This document shows positions 1-12,046 of a stretch of DNA of 64,000 bases, piece after piece. This DNA is from Heliocidaris tuberculata (Eukaryota > Echinodermata > Echinoidea > Camarodonta > Echinometridae), in contig CM046846.1 of assembly GCA_025618425.1 (NCBI GenBank), positions 35,179,863-35,243,862 on the forward strand. The letters are read 5' to 3'. Within the stretch, counting starts at the first letter, position 1. Each line of letters starts with the position of its first letter. A program made the position numbers and the translations under genes. Below the pieces are notes generated by a model. The model saw nothing but the letters and a program-made list of their open reading frames with translations. It was not told the origin of the DNA and ran no database searches.

Positions 1-580
1 AGTATGAGACAACTTCATTTTTTGGCCAAGTTCGATTTTCGACAAATTTCTTGAAGGGGTTAGAGGTCAGACATACGGGGTTAGAACGCTGTTTTGAACA
101 GGTATCATCTAGCGCATCGCAGCGTAAAAATTGAAGTCGGGAACCATGCTAACTAGAAAAAGGACCTGCGCGCACCCCAAAGTGTTTATTTAGCAGATAT
201 CTTTTTCGTTTGAGGAAAAAAGTGGGGAAAGTTGCCAAAATATACTAGATTAGGGTGATACCTACATACTATTCAAAATTCAGCCCAAAAGAACAATGAA
301 ATAAAAAATTATGACCATTTTTCCAAAAAAATTCTGGGGTTAGCGAAAAGGACCTCCATGTACCCCGAAAAGGACATTTATGTACCTAAAAGTACCTTTC
401 TTGACTTTACACTGGATTTTGAAACCTTTAACCTTTGACCTTTGACCTCATTTTCAATGTAGGGGTAGAGTAGGTTCTAGGCTACAAATAGTTTAACGTT
501 TGAGTTTAACCCCCCACTACTTTTCCTAAAATTGCAATTTTAGTAAACCCTTGTTACTAAAAAACTCTGAAATAAACACA
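1..580. other. Class-1 left flank with isolated GTAC motifs
   Basis: No gene is seen. The segment is AT-rich. At 345-400 it carries an isolated short run of the GTAC minisatellite motif (GTACCCCGAAAAGGAC), ahead of the telomeric tract and separate from the main array right of it. Repeated short motifs such as CCTTTGACC occur at 425-450. It is repeated at 14680-15260 and 38050-38630. Confidence 0.7.
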
Positions 581-785
581 GGTTAGGGTTAGGGTTAGGG
601 TTAGGGTTGGGGTTAGGGTTAGGGTTAGGGTTAGGGTTAGGGTTAGGGTTAGGGTTAGGGTTAGGGTTAGGGTTAGGGTTAGGGTTAGGGGTTAGGGGTT
701 AGGGTTAGGGGTTAGGGTTAGGGTTAGGGTTAGGGTTAGGGTTAGGGTTAGGGTTAGGGTTAGGGGGTTAGGGTTAGGGTTAGGG
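581..785 (+). repeat. Interstitial telomere-like (TTAGGG)n tract 1
   Basis: About 205 bp of TTAGGG, G-rich strand on the plus strand. It has a TTGGGG variant near 606 and a few units with an extra G around 688-770. TTAGGG is the telomere repeat of most animals. The tract is bounded by AAATAAACACAG on the left and GGGCTATATTTATTTCAG on the right, so it is internal to the unit and not a chromosome end. Open frames across it (Leu-Thr or Pro-Asn repeats) are artefacts. Confidence 0.97.
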
Positions 786-800
786 CTATATTTATTTCAG

Positions 801-1225
801 GAAAAGGACCTCCGTGTACCTCAAAAAAGACCTCTTTGTACCCCAAAAAAGACTGTACCCCAAAAAGGACATTTATGTACCTGGCCATTTTCGGGTACAT
901 GTCCTTTTTGGGGTACATAAAGGTCCTTTTTGGGGTACATGAGTCTAAATTCGGGTACATGAAGGTCTTTTCTCAGGGTTACGGAGGTCCTTTTTATGGT
1001 ACAATTAGGTCTCTTTTGAGGTACATTGTGTCCTTTTTGAGGTACATTAGTCTATTTTGTGGTACTATGAAGTCTTTTTTGAGGTACAAGTCTAATTTGG
1101 GGTACATAAGTCTATTTTGAGGTACATGTCCTTTTTGGGGTACATGGGACTGTCGTGTACCACAAAAAAGACCTTTTAGTACCCCAAAATAGACAATGTA
1201 CCTCAAATTCGCCTTTGTTGTACCT
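801..1225. repeat. Class-1 GTAC minisatellite with two orientation switches
   Basis: A degenerate repeat of about 22 bp built on GTACCCCAAAAAGGAC. From 801 to about 880 it reads in the C-then-A orientation, from about 893 to 1143 in the inverse orientation (GTCCTTTTTGGGGTAC), and from 1157 to 1225 it flips back. The flip points create imperfect palindromes: arms at 862-880 and 893-909, and at 1128-1143 and 1157-1172. Short open frames across it have no family resemblance. Confidence 0.92.
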
Positions 1226-1860
1226 TTTCAAAGTTTTGTTTATTTTTTAAAACAGAGATGTGTATTTTAAAAATTTACTAATGGAAAATGATGAGAGATA
1301 AATCAGAAATTACTGTATGAAAGGATTTAAATTATCGTTGTTTAATAATGGAAATATAAGAAAAAAACAAAAAAAAATCACTTTTGATTGATTTTTCGTG
1401 TTTAAAAGTCATCTTTAATCAGTAATTGCAGGATAATGCATAAAGAACCGAAAAACTGGTTATAACGAGTACGTCCAGAAATTAGTACTCTCCTTCATAT
1501 CTTTGGGGCATCCTATAAAATTGATTATTGACAAAATAACGATATTTTTTCTACCTCGTTGTCGTTATCAAAGATAAAAAATAATTGCACCAAAACGAGG
1601 GTGTTTAATGACATCGCGCTCACGGCGCTGCATTCTAGCGTTACGTAGCGCCCTCGCGCTCGGCCTCTAACCCCTAAGAATAACATCGTGAATTTGAGAA
1701 AGCTAACACAGACAAGGTAAATATTATTTATTAAATTTTGATTTATGTGTTACTGTCAAATATGCACGTCATATCTATTTTGAATTTAAGCTGTGTATGT
1801 TACAGATGCGAGAAGAGATTTCATGATTAGAGGAAAAAATTAAACTATAATCAGGGCTAG
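1226..1860. other. AT-rich flank between GTAC array and satellite
   Basis: No gene is seen. Contains homopolymer A/T stretches and one CG-rich patch at about 1612-1665 (GCGCTCACGGCGC, then GTAGCGCCCTCGCGC) that stands out from its surroundings. The right end grades into the satellite. Confidence 0.6.
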
Positions 1861-4450
1861 AAATCTACCGACACGTTAACCCTCATCGTCCCCAGAACTC
1901 TGGGGCTGAAATCCGGCTCTGTGGCGATGGCAGCATATAGTCTACCACTCATTTTCCCAGCTGAACTTATGTTGGACTATGATTAAAAAGAACTGTTCGA
2001 TGTATTTCACTGACGTTTTATATAGGTATTGCTAAACTGATTCCTCTCAGTCTCATTTTGAAATTTTAACACGAATCACAGGTTAGTCAGACAATGATCC
2101 CACTCATTTTGACAATTTGTCCATGAAGAACGTATGATGGGGAGCCCCTTGTCTGTGCACCTAACATTTCACTTGAAATTGACAAGCTTTTCCTTTGGTG
2201 TTCCTCTAATGACTGACCTCATTCTAATCCTCATATCCTAGAGTGTAACTGTGCCGAAAATCTGATTAAAATTCCAATAAGACCAATTTCATTTTCACAA
2301 GAATAGGCGACGCTGTCATTTTGACACTAAAAAAGGGAAGGTTCCCTTGTCTACGCACTCATTCACTTAACACGCAGTTCGGGATATTTTGCATGAAAGG
2401 TGGCATTTTCAAGGCATATGAGTAAAAATGCATAAAATAGACGTTCTTCACCAGTTTTTCCCCATTTTTTTCGCTGATACATATCACTAATATTGATATG
2501 AAGATGACTGTGTTCATTGCGTCTTTTGTGATGTTAGAATCGCGCAGTTACGCATAGTCTAGATCTATATGCGCAGACATGATGCACCAAATCATACATG
2601 TTTTCCTCTCACACAAGGAAAAAAACGATCGAAATTCAGTATCGTTCGACGAGACGGCAGAACAAGTCCCCTACCCCTTTGTTTGCTGTTATATTTTCCT
2701 TTAAAAATTAATAACCAATTAATAGATCCTATATTCTTTCTAATATTCAGTCAGGTGTTTCTGCAGAGATTATGCATGTTTGAGGCTGTACGTCATCCAT
2801 GGAGAAAATTACGTTGATTTCTTGCGTACAAGAGGTAAAGAACCCAAATTCAGTGTTCCACCATAGGACTGTCAGTGATCATGGTGAGTACATGTAGATT
2901 ATTCATGTTTATTTTCAAATAAAGGTATTTGTTAAATATAAAGGCTTTGAAATGATTAGAATAATAGTTAACTATGCTGCACCTGAAACAATTTGATGTA
3001 TAATGAAAGAAATTAAGCATAATGTAGGGCTCTCTCTTGCCCTACCATAGGCTATATCTTGCCCTAATCTCCCCCAGAACTCTTGGGCTTAAAATGGCTG
3101 CTGCGGTATACCTCTGTCTTGCCCTTGTGCAAAACTTTTTCTTCATTATCAATTGAAAAACGTTTATTAATTTCTTTGAAATTTTCACAGGTTACTCGGA
3201 CAATGATCCCACTCATTTTGACACTTCGTCCATAAAGAACGTACATGTTTTCCTCTCACACAAGGAAAAGACGATCGAAATTCAGTGTCGTTCGACAAGA
3301 CGGCAGAAGAAGTCCCCTACCCCTTTGTTTGCTGTTATATTTTCCTTGAAAAATTAATAACCAATTAATGTATTCTTTCTAATATTCAGTCAGGTGTTTC
3401 TGCAGTGATTACGCATGTTCGGAGGTGTACGTCATCCATGGAGAAAATTACGTTTATTTCCTGCGCACAAGAGGTAAACAACCCAAATTCAGCGTTCCAC
3501 CATAGGACTGTCAGTGATCATGGTGAGTACATGTAGATTATTCATGTTTATTTTCAAATAAAGGTATTGTTAAATATAAAGGCTTTGAAATGATTAGAAT
3601 AATAGTTAACTATGCTGCACGTGAAACAATTTGATGTTTAATGAAAGAAATTAAGCATAATGTAGGGCTCTCTCTTTCCCTACCATAGGCTATATCTTGC
3701 CCTAATCTCCCCCAGAACTCCGGGGCTGACAGTGACTGCTGCGGCATACCACTCTCTTGCCCTTGTGCAAAACTTTTTCTTCATTATCAATTGAAAAACG
3801 TTTATCATTTTCTTGGAAATTTTCACAGGTTAGTCCGAAAATGATCCCGCTCATTTTGACACTTCGTCCATGAAGAATGTACATGTTTTTTCCTCTCACA
3901 CAAGGAAAAAACGATCAAAATTCAGTGTCGTTCGACAAGACGGCAGAACAAGTCCCCTACCCCTTTGTTTGCTGTTATATTTTCCTTGAGAAATTAACAA
4001 CTAATTAATGTATTCCATTTAATATTCAGTCAGGTGTTTCTGCAAGAATTACACATGTTTGGGGGTGTCATCCATAGAGAAAATTACGTTTATTTCCTGC
4101 GTACAAGAGGTAAACAACCCAAATTCAGTGTTCCACCATAGGACTGTCAGTGATCATGGTGAGTACATGTAGATTACTCATGTATATTTTTAAATAAAGG
4201 TATTTGTTAAATATAAAGGCTTTGAAATGATTAGAATAATAGTTAACTATGCTGCACGTGAAACAATTTGATGTTTAATGAAAGAAATTAAGCATAATGT
4301 AGGGCTCTCTCTTGCCCTACCATAGGCTATATCTTGCCCTAATCTCCCCCAGAACTCTGGGGCTGACAATGGATGCTGCGGCATACCTCTCTCTTGCCCT
4401 TATGCAAAAGTTTTTCTTTATTATCAATTGAAAAACGTTAATTAATTTCT
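1861..4450. repeat. 640-bp satellite block, copy 1, left
   Basis: Units of about 637-640 bp, marked by the palindrome CCCCAGAACTCTGGGG near 1890, 3072 (mutated), 3710 and 4347. Each unit holds a first core (ACAATGATCCCACTCATTTT ... GACAAGACGGCAG), a spacer with TTTGCTGTTATATTTTCC, a second core (AATGATTACGCATG ... AGTGATCATGGTGAGT) and an AT-rich linker. The 2080-2560 part is a diverged unit with extra single-copy sequence. Small frames on the minus strand recur in every unit because the sequence recurs; they lack consistent frame or start. Confidence 0.88.
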
Positions 4451-4866
4451 TGGATATTTTTACAGGTTAGTCGTATACAATGATCCAGCTCATTTTGACA
4501 CCTGAAGAATGTAATAAATTTATTTCTTCTTTTTTTCTTCTTCTAGAAAATTGCTGCTTCAGAGTACTGAAGATATATCGCACTGGGAGTATGAGAGGAA
4601 AAACGACGGAAACTCAGAGTCCTACGACAAGAAAGCACCATGCCCCTCCAATTTTCTGTGCTGTAATTATTTTCTATAAAAATGAACAACCGTTTCATAC
4701 GTTTTATTGAATGTTTTAACAGGAATTCCTACAATGATTACGCTGATTTTGACATGTCATCCAATAAGGATGTATGTGTATTCCATCTTCCCATCTATCT
4801 TTCCATTTATCTTTCAACCGATTCTATCTTTTTATTTGTTATTCTTTCCTTCTTTCTTTCTGGTCG

Positions 4867-4955
4867 CATTTTGTGCTCTGTTGGATGGGTTCGAATCCCA
4901 TGAAGTTCCAAATATCACTTCAGAACTTTCATTGGTGGCAACAGCATGAAATGAG
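4867..4955 (+). repeat. 89-bp T-arm cassette
   Basis: Begins CATTTTGTGCTCTG and ends GCATGAAATGAG. Contains a tRNA T-arm-like hairpin, ATGGG-TTCGAAT-CCCAT (5-bp stem, 7-base loop), and a perfect Pol III B-box match GGTTCGAATCC at 4888-4898. No A box is visible upstream, so this copy is probably not transcribed on its own. Confidence 0.8.
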
Positions 4956-6439
4956 ATCTAAAGCTTTATATTCCTAACTAATTACATCATCCACATGCAT
5001 ATCCTTTTGAAATAAGAAAATCTTGATTATGTAATAATGTAGGGTGTATACCTATAGGGGGAAACTGTCATGCAGTTGAGTCTGAAATAAAGTCTTGAAT
5101 TTAATTCATGTACAGGTATCATACAAGTTACTCATTGCAGCATTGTTGCACGTTATCCACAAAGAACGTACTCATATTTCTTGCGTAAGAGAGGAAAGCG
5201 ACGGAAATTCACAGTCCTACGACATGACAGCAGCATGCCCCCAATTTCCTGTGCTGTAATTATTTTTTATAAAAATGAACAACCGTGTAATACATTTCAT
5301 TGAATATTTAACAGGAATTCCTGCAATGATTACGCTCATTTTGGCATCCACTAAGATCGTATGCGTATTCCATCTTTCCATCTATCTTTCCATGAATCAA
5401 CCGATTTTATCTTTTTATTTGTTATTCTTTCCTTCTATCTCTCTGTCATCCCATCTTTCTGGTCGCATTTGTGCTTGTTGGATGGGTTATCATTCATGCC
5501 TGTCTGAAGCCCTTACCTCCCCCGGACCTCTGGGGCAGAACGAGGGCTGCAGCAGCATACCCCTCTTCCCCTGCTGTAAATTATTTTAATTATAAATTTT
5601 AAAAATGCTTGATAGATTTCTTTGAAATTTTCAACATGTTAGTCGTACAATGATCCTGCTCATTTTGACATCTCGTCCATGGAGAACGTATGTAATTCTC
5701 TCGTGTAAGAGGAAAACGACCGAAATTCAGCGTCGTACGACAAGACAGAAATTTTAGGAGTTTTAAGATAAATTCCCCCTTGTTTATTTTTGAATTGAGG
5801 CATGCATGAAGTTCATAGCTGTATTCTTATAACTTAGGGAAATGTGCCTATTCTTAACTTAGTTCAGTGAATGTATCAGAGTTACATGTAGAATTACTCT
5901 GGGTACTATTCTATAAAAAACAAACTTTTTATTTGGTATATGTTTGAATGATGAGCTTCTTCCACCATGTTCAAATGATGATGATTCGGTATCCAAAAAT
6001 GAATTAAAGCTTGAATCTGAATATCTGTGCACACGCTTATATGCCCAAAGCCATATAAACTGCTAACAATGTACATAGAACAGTGCACCAAAACCACATA
6101 ACTGAATTTTACATTAGTTTGGGATGGACAGTGCACTGTACATATAGGCAGCATAGAATATTGTACATATTGACCATACTGTGAGTGCCACACAGTATGC
6201 AGTAATTCCTGCTGGTATGTCCGGTCACAACCTTTTAAGCCTGTTGCTATGGTCACCGGAGTTAATGTTTACTTTATCGACGAGCTTCACTCTACTCTCT
6301 AGATCTATCTGGATTTACTCCGGATTTACTCGTGATCATTGAACATTTTATGTGTTTTCATAAGGTAGGAAAATGTTTGTAATTACGGCTTACGAGGCCT
6401 AAAGTTAGGCCTAAAGTTAGATCTAGATATAGACTATGC

Positions 6440-6475
6440 CTGCAGTGCAGTGCAGTGCTGCACTGCTGTGCCAAC
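6440..6475. other. GCAGTGCA hairpin
   Basis: GCAGTGCA and TGCACTGC separated by GTGC can form an 8-bp stem. It is present in all three super-units (near 21340 and 28760). Confidence 0.5.
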
Positions 6476-6539
6476 GTAGCCTACTTGTCACTGTCTAAGA
6501 CTATGATGAATACTGACAGTGTCATAACTTTTCATCTAG

Positions 6540-6563
6540 CCCCCCCCCCCCCCCCCCCCCCCC
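6540..6563. repeat. C homopolymer, expanded
   Basis: About 24 C in a row. The same site has 7 C at about 21441 and 6 C at about 28859. A run this long may also carry sequencing or assembly error. Confidence 0.7.
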
Positions 6564-7272
6564 TTATTGTCTTAATTTCTCTTTCATATTAACAAGGCAG
6601 TGCCAGGGTACTTGTCTCCCAGAACTCCTGGCCTGACATTCTGCTGCTTTCTGGTGAGGGTAGCTGTGCAAGGTATGGTATTAGTACTGATAACTTTGAA
6701 TGTCCCTTTTTTTTTTCTTTATTGTTTTATTTTTAAAACTATGCATGTAAAACCATTTACGATATTCAAACTAGCATTCCTGACCTAGAATATTCCAGGG
6801 AAAATTCAAAATAAGCCTCTGAATTCCTGCATTATTGTGCATAATTAGAGTAGTCTACTTGTTCTGTCTTGAACACAAAACTATAGACTCTAACTTTAAG
6901 TTCATAGATTTGTACATTTTATTTCCCTGTGAACCCCTAATATTCCTACATAAATAATTACGCTCATTTCAGCTATGTCATCCATGAAGAACGTACGCAT
7001 ATTTCTTGCGTACGAGAGGAAAATGACGGAAATGCAGGGTCCAGCGACAAGACAGCAGCATCATGTGCTGTAATTATTTTCTGTGAGAAATTAAACCGTT
7101 TCATACAGTTTATTGAATGTTTTGACAGGAATTCCTACAATGATTACGCTTATTTTGACGTGTCATCCACTAAGGACGTATGCGTATTCCATCTTTCCAT
7201 CTATCTTTTCACTCATCTTTTAACCGATTCTATCTTTTTATTTGTTATTATTTCCTTCTTTCTTTCAGGTCG

Positions 7273-7361
7273 CATTTTGTGCTCTGTTGGATGGGTTCGA
7301 ATCCCATGAAGTTCCAAATATCAATTCAGAACTTTCATTGGTGGCAACAGCATGAAATGAG
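7273..7361 (+). repeat. 89-bp T-arm cassette
   Basis: Same 89-bp cassette with B-box match at 7294-7304; pyrimidine tract upstream; followed by the shared ATCTAAAGCTTTATATTCC tail. Confidence 0.8.
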
Positions 7362-7640
7362 ATCTAAAGCTTTATATTCCTAAACTAATGACATCATCCA
7401 CATGCATATCCTTTTGAAATAAGAAAATTTTGAATATGTAATAATGTATGGCGTATACCTAAAGGGGGAGACTGCCATGCAGTTGAGTCTGAAATAAAGT
7501 CTTGAATTTATTTCATACAAGTTACTCATTGCAGCATTGTTGCATGTCATCCATGAAGAACGAACCGGTACGCATATTTATTGCGTAAGAGAGGAAAACG
7601 ACGGAAATTCAGAGTCGTACGACAAGACAGCAGCATGTTT

Positions 7641-9640
7641 GGGGTGTCATCCATGGAGAAAATTATGTTTATTTCCTGCGTAAGAGAGGTAAACATCCCA
7701 AATTTAGCGTTCCACCATAGGACTGTCAGTGATCATGGTGAGTACATGTAGATTATTCATGTTTATTTTCAAATGAAGGTATTTGTCAAATATAAAGGCT
7801 TTGTAATGACTAGAATAATAGTTAACTATGCTGCACCTGAAACAATTTGATGTTTAATGAAAGAAATTAAGCATAATGTAGGGCTCTCTCTTGCCCTACC
7901 ATAGGCTATATCTTGCCCTAATCTCCCCCAGAACTCTGGGGCTGACAATGGCTGCTGCGGCATACCTTCTCTTGCCCTTGTGCAAAACTTTTTCTTCATT
8001 ATAAATTGAAAAACGTTTATTAATTTCTTGGAAATTTTCACAGGTTAGTCGGACAATGATCCCACTCATTTTGACACTTCGTCCATGAAGAACGTACATG
8101 TTTTCCTCTCACACAAGGAAAAAACGATCGAAATTCAGTGTCGTTCGACAAGACGGCAGAACAAGTCCCCTACCCCTTTGTTTGCTGTTATATTTTCCTT
8201 GAGAAATTAATAACCATTTAATGTATTTAAAAAAATATTTAGTCAGGTGTTTCTGCAAGGATTACGCATGTTTCGGGGTGTCATCCATAGAGAAGATTAC
8301 GTTTATTTCCTGCGTGCAAGAGGTAAACAACCCAAATTCAGCGTTCCACCATAGGACTGTCAGTGATCAAGGTGAGTACATGTAGATTATTCATGTTTAT
8401 TTTCAAATAAAGGTATTTGATGAATATAAAGGCTTTGAAATGATTAGAATAATAGTTAACTATGCTGCACCTGAACCAATTTGATGTTTAATGAAAGATA
8501 TTGAGCATAATGTAGGGCTCTCTCTTGCCTTACCATAGGCTTTATCTTGCCCTAATCTCCCCCAGAACTCTGGGGCGGACAATGGCTGCTGCGGCACACC
8601 TCTCTCTAGCCCTTGTGCAAAACTTTTTCTTCATTATAAATTGAAAAACGTTTATTAATTTCTTAGAAATTTTCACAGGTTATTCGGACAATGATCCCAC
8701 TCATTTTGACACTTCGTCCATGAAGAACGTACATGTTTTCCTCTCACACAAGGAAAAAACGATTGAAATTCAGTGTCGTTCGACAAGACGGCAGAACAAG
8801 TCCCCTACCCCTTTGTTTGCTGTTATATTTTCCTTGAGAAATGAATAACCATTTAATGTATTTTAAAAAATATTCAGTCAGGTGTTTCTGCAATGATTAC
8901 GCATGTTTTTTTTAGGGGTGTCATCCAAAGAGAAGATTACGTTTATTTCCTGCGTGCAAGAGGTAAACAACCCAAATTCAGCGTTCCACCATAGGACTGT
9001 CAGTGATCAAGGTGAGTACATGTAGATTATTCATGTTTATTTTCAAATAAAGGTATTTGATGAATATAAAGGCTTTGAAATGATTAGAATAATAGTTAAC
9101 TATGCTGCACCTGAACCCATTTGATGTTTAATGAAAGATATTAAGCATAATGTAGGGCTCTCTCTTGCCTTACCATAGGCTTTATCTTGCCCTAATCTCC
9201 CCCAGAACTCTGGGGCTGACAATGGCTGCTGCGGCATACCTCTCTCTAGCCCTTGTGCAAAACTTTTTCTTCATTATAGATTGAAAAACGTTTATTAATT
9301 TCTTAGAAATTTTCACAGGTTAGTCGGACAATGATCCCACTCATTTTGACACTTCATCCGTGAAGAACGTACATGTTTTCCTCTCACACAAGGAAATAAC
9401 GATCGAAATTCAGTGTCGTTCGACAAGACGGCAGATATTTTCCTTGAGAAATTACCAACTAATTAATGTATTCCATTTAATATTCAGTCAGTTGTTTTTG
9501 CAATGATTACGCATGTTAGGGGGTGTCATCCATGGAGAAAATTTTGTTTATTTCCTGCGTACAAGAGGTAAACAACCCAAATTCAGCGTTCCACCATAGG
9601 ACTGTAAGTGATCATGGTGAGTACATGTAGATTATTCATA
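7641..9640. repeat. 640-bp satellite block, copy 1, right
   Basis: Three further 640-bp units with marker palindromes at 7926, 8560 and 9200 (spacing 634 and 640). Neighbouring units are more alike than distant ones, for example the shared TATTTAGTCAG/TATTCAGTCAG spacers with an A-rich run near 8230 and 8868, which fits local unequal exchange. Confidence 0.88.
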
Positions 9641-10560
9641 ACATCTTATTTTCTGTGATGTAATTTTTTTTTTGGAGAAATTAACAACCCTTTTATGTAC
9701 TTCACTGAATATTTAAGCAGGTGTTCATACAATGGTTACGCTCATTTTGGCTCGTCATCCATGAAGAACCTTTCTTGTGTATGAGAGGAAATCGACTGAA
9801 ATTCAGCGGCCCACGACAAGACAGGTAATAATTATCGTACATATTGATGCGCCATGTTTATTTTTAATTTAAGCTATATATAGACTTATAGAAGGCTTTA
9901 GAATATTAGAATAGTAGGTAAATATCTTGTATTTGAAAGGATTTGATGTTAAGTGGAAGAAATTAATCTATATCAGGGCTATCTTTAGCCCTCATCTCCC
10001 CCAGAACTCTGCAGGTGAATGCTGGCTGCACTCCCATCTCAGTCTAGAGTGTAATGCAAAATTTTATTTTTTCTGTGAGAAATTAACAACCCCCATTTAA
10101 TGTGTTTCAAAGAATTTGAAATCATGTATTCCAGCCATGATTAGGTTCATTTTAGCACACTATCCATGAAGAATGGTACGGATATTAATTGTGTAAGAGA
10201 GGAAAATGCCAGAAAATTGCGAGTCCTATGACAGGTCATGTCTATTCCCACTTTCTGTGCTGTAACTTGAGATCTAGATATTTTGCAAAGAGAAATTACT
10301 AACCATTTCATGTACTTTATTCAATCTTTCAACAGGAATTCCTACAATGATTACGCTCATTTTAGGATGTCATCCATGTAGAACGTACGCACATTTCTTG
10401 CGTACGACAGGAAACCAACCGAAATTCACAGTCCTATATATAAGACGGTAATTGATGGGATTAGATACTGTATGCTTTCCTGAGTGTAATGTGTATTTTG
10501 AAATTACATTTTGTACAGAGTAATTAGCCTTTTGATTTCTTAGAATAATAGTTAAATGTC
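9641..10560. repeat. Diverged terminal satellite modules, copy 1
   Basis: Three core modules (near 9735, 10137 and 10346) that have drifted from the 640-bp consensus. They are followed by GACAGGTAATAATT, GACAGGTCATG and AGACGGTAATTG, each resembling a 5' splice site. Array edges commonly hold the most diverged units. Confidence 0.75.
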
Positions 10561-11100
10561 TTGTTCCTGAGAAGATTTAATGTTTATGTCATTCTGTCAT
10601 TTGGATATCCTTCCATTCTGCTGTCATTTATTTCATCCCTCTTTACATCCTTTATTCGATCATCTCAACCATCTCCATTTCCATCCACTCTTCTGTCAAT
10701 CCATCTTTCTTTGATGTATTTTTCATTCTTCTGTCATTGTTATGTCATTCTATCCTTCCTTCTCTTATTGTTCTGTTCGTCTATGATTGTATTCATCTTT
10801 TTGTCCTTCTATTCTTTTTTCATTCATTCCATATATCTCTGTCAGCTTTTGTTATTTTATTCCACTCTTTCATTTTGTGCTCTGTTGGATGGGTTCGAAT
10901 CCCATGAAGTTCCCAATATCAATTCAGAACTTTCAATGGTGGCAACAGCATGAAATGAGGTCTAAAACTTTATATTCCATAACAATTTCTCTTCATTCTT
11001 CTATCATTTCATCCACCCATCTCTATATCTGTCCACTCTTTTGTCAATCTATCCTTTCTTCTCTGTATCCTTTAATTTTTTAATTTTTTAATATCCTTCC
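10561..11100. repeat. Pyrimidine-rich low-complexity block, copy 1
   Basis: Interrupted TC/TTC/CATC repeats such as CATCCATCTTTC and CATTCTTCTGTC. The bias keeps forward frames open (a 130-codon frame at 10561-10953) with Ser/Phe/Leu-rich translations that reflect composition. An 89-bp cassette is embedded at 10871-10959. Confidence 0.8.
10871..10959 (+). repeat. 89-bp T-arm cassette
   Basis: Cassette within the pyrimidine-rich block, B-box match at 10892-10902. Left flank unlike the super-unit copies, tail (GTCTAAAACTTTATATTCC) similar. Confidence 0.8.
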
Positions 11101-12046
11101 ATGCTTTTATCACATTTTGTATTGGAATTATACATGAAATCACGTTTCTGAGCAATTTTCGGTCTGACATGCAAGTACAAAATTATGCGTAACTTTGTAA
11201 CCGCATACCCGGGGGTCGCAACTTTGGTCTCAAAAGATTCGCGAAATGTGAAGGAAAAAAGTCCTGAAATTTCAGTGCGTGATTATTTAGCATAAAAAAT
11301 TTGTCGCGAAAAATGTTGAGGGGGGGGGCTAAATAAGGCCCCCCCCCCCAGGCTACATAGGGTTAAGTGAAAAATTAAATAGGCTCATTGTTTGTGTGCA
11401 TGCGGTGTGTCGACTCTAGTCGGCAGTAATGTTTCAGCACTGGTGATGGTGGTCGACCGTAGATGGTAAAGAGTTAATCTCATTTGATTTTCTTAATTTT
11501 AAGTTTGATTTTTATCATGAATGATTTATGAAAAAGCCTTCCAGGAATGTCAAAGGAAATAAATGAATGAGAGAACTTGTTTATTATTTGTTTATTTCAT
11601 GGATTTATTAAAAGATAAAGTATGTATAAAAGGAAGAGAATGACGAAATTTTGTTATCATGTGCTTAATTTGTGTGTTTATTGTACCTAAATGTAGCACT
11701 TCCCATCACATTTAGTATAGTAAGGTTACAATTTGTGTGTTTATTGTACGTAAATGTAGCACTTCCCATCACATTTGAATTATGAGGCCGACGGAATTGT
11801 AACCTTACTATACATAGAGCTTAAATAACATAAATCGTGACAAAATTCGTATATGAAAAAAAAAGAAATCTTTGTTTTCCCCTGCGCGATTGAAGATGGA
11901 AGATAAATCTCATGTTTTATGCACCCAGTGTTTTGCGAAGGGGAAAATACTTCACCAATAAAATTTGTGACTGCCATGTCAGAGAGATAGTGGTTTTAGC
12001 GTATTAACAAAGAACTGATAAAGCAAAACAAAATTTGAGAATAGAG
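11101..12046. other. Class-1 spacer with direct and inverted repeats
   Basis: No gene is seen. Holds a G9/C11 hairpin (11320-11349), a 63-bp direct duplication of AATTTGTGTGTTTATTGTAC (from 11667 and 11730), and perfect 18-bp inverted arms at 11716-11733 and 11795-11812. Minus-strand frame 11780-11977 is absent from copy 2 because that part is deleted there. Confidence 0.65.
11320..11349. other. G-run/C-run hairpin
   Basis: Nine G, a 10-base loop CTAAATAAGG, then eleven C. Could form a GC-only stem. Copy 2 has the same structure with run lengths 11 and 10 (35043-35073). Confidence 0.7.

Larger units (their letters stand above)
4451..7640. repeat. Satellite super-unit, copy 1
   Basis: A 3.2-kb composite of diverged core modules (near 4479, 4731, 5328, 5649, 6955, 7138), pyrimidine-rich stretches and two copies of the 89-bp cassette. 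It also contains a region (5760-6900) with a C homopolymer and a hairpin. The same order is found from 19371 and 26861. The right end breaks abruptly at about 7633, where a super-unit core runs directly into the second core of a 640-bp unit. The 116-codon minus-strand frame at 5906-6256 is broken by a 2-bp indel in the other two copies, so it is not treated as a gene. Confidence 0.85.

Noticed and set aside
4888..4898. True tRNA gene at B-box matches
   Set aside because: Only the T-arm is tRNA-like; no acceptor stem, D-arm or anticodon arm can be drawn, and the satellite copies lack an A box.
5906..6256. 116-codon minus frame in the first super-unit
   Set aside because: The homologous sites at 20808-21093 and 28287-28572 carry a 2-bp indel that breaks the frame, and no family is recognised.
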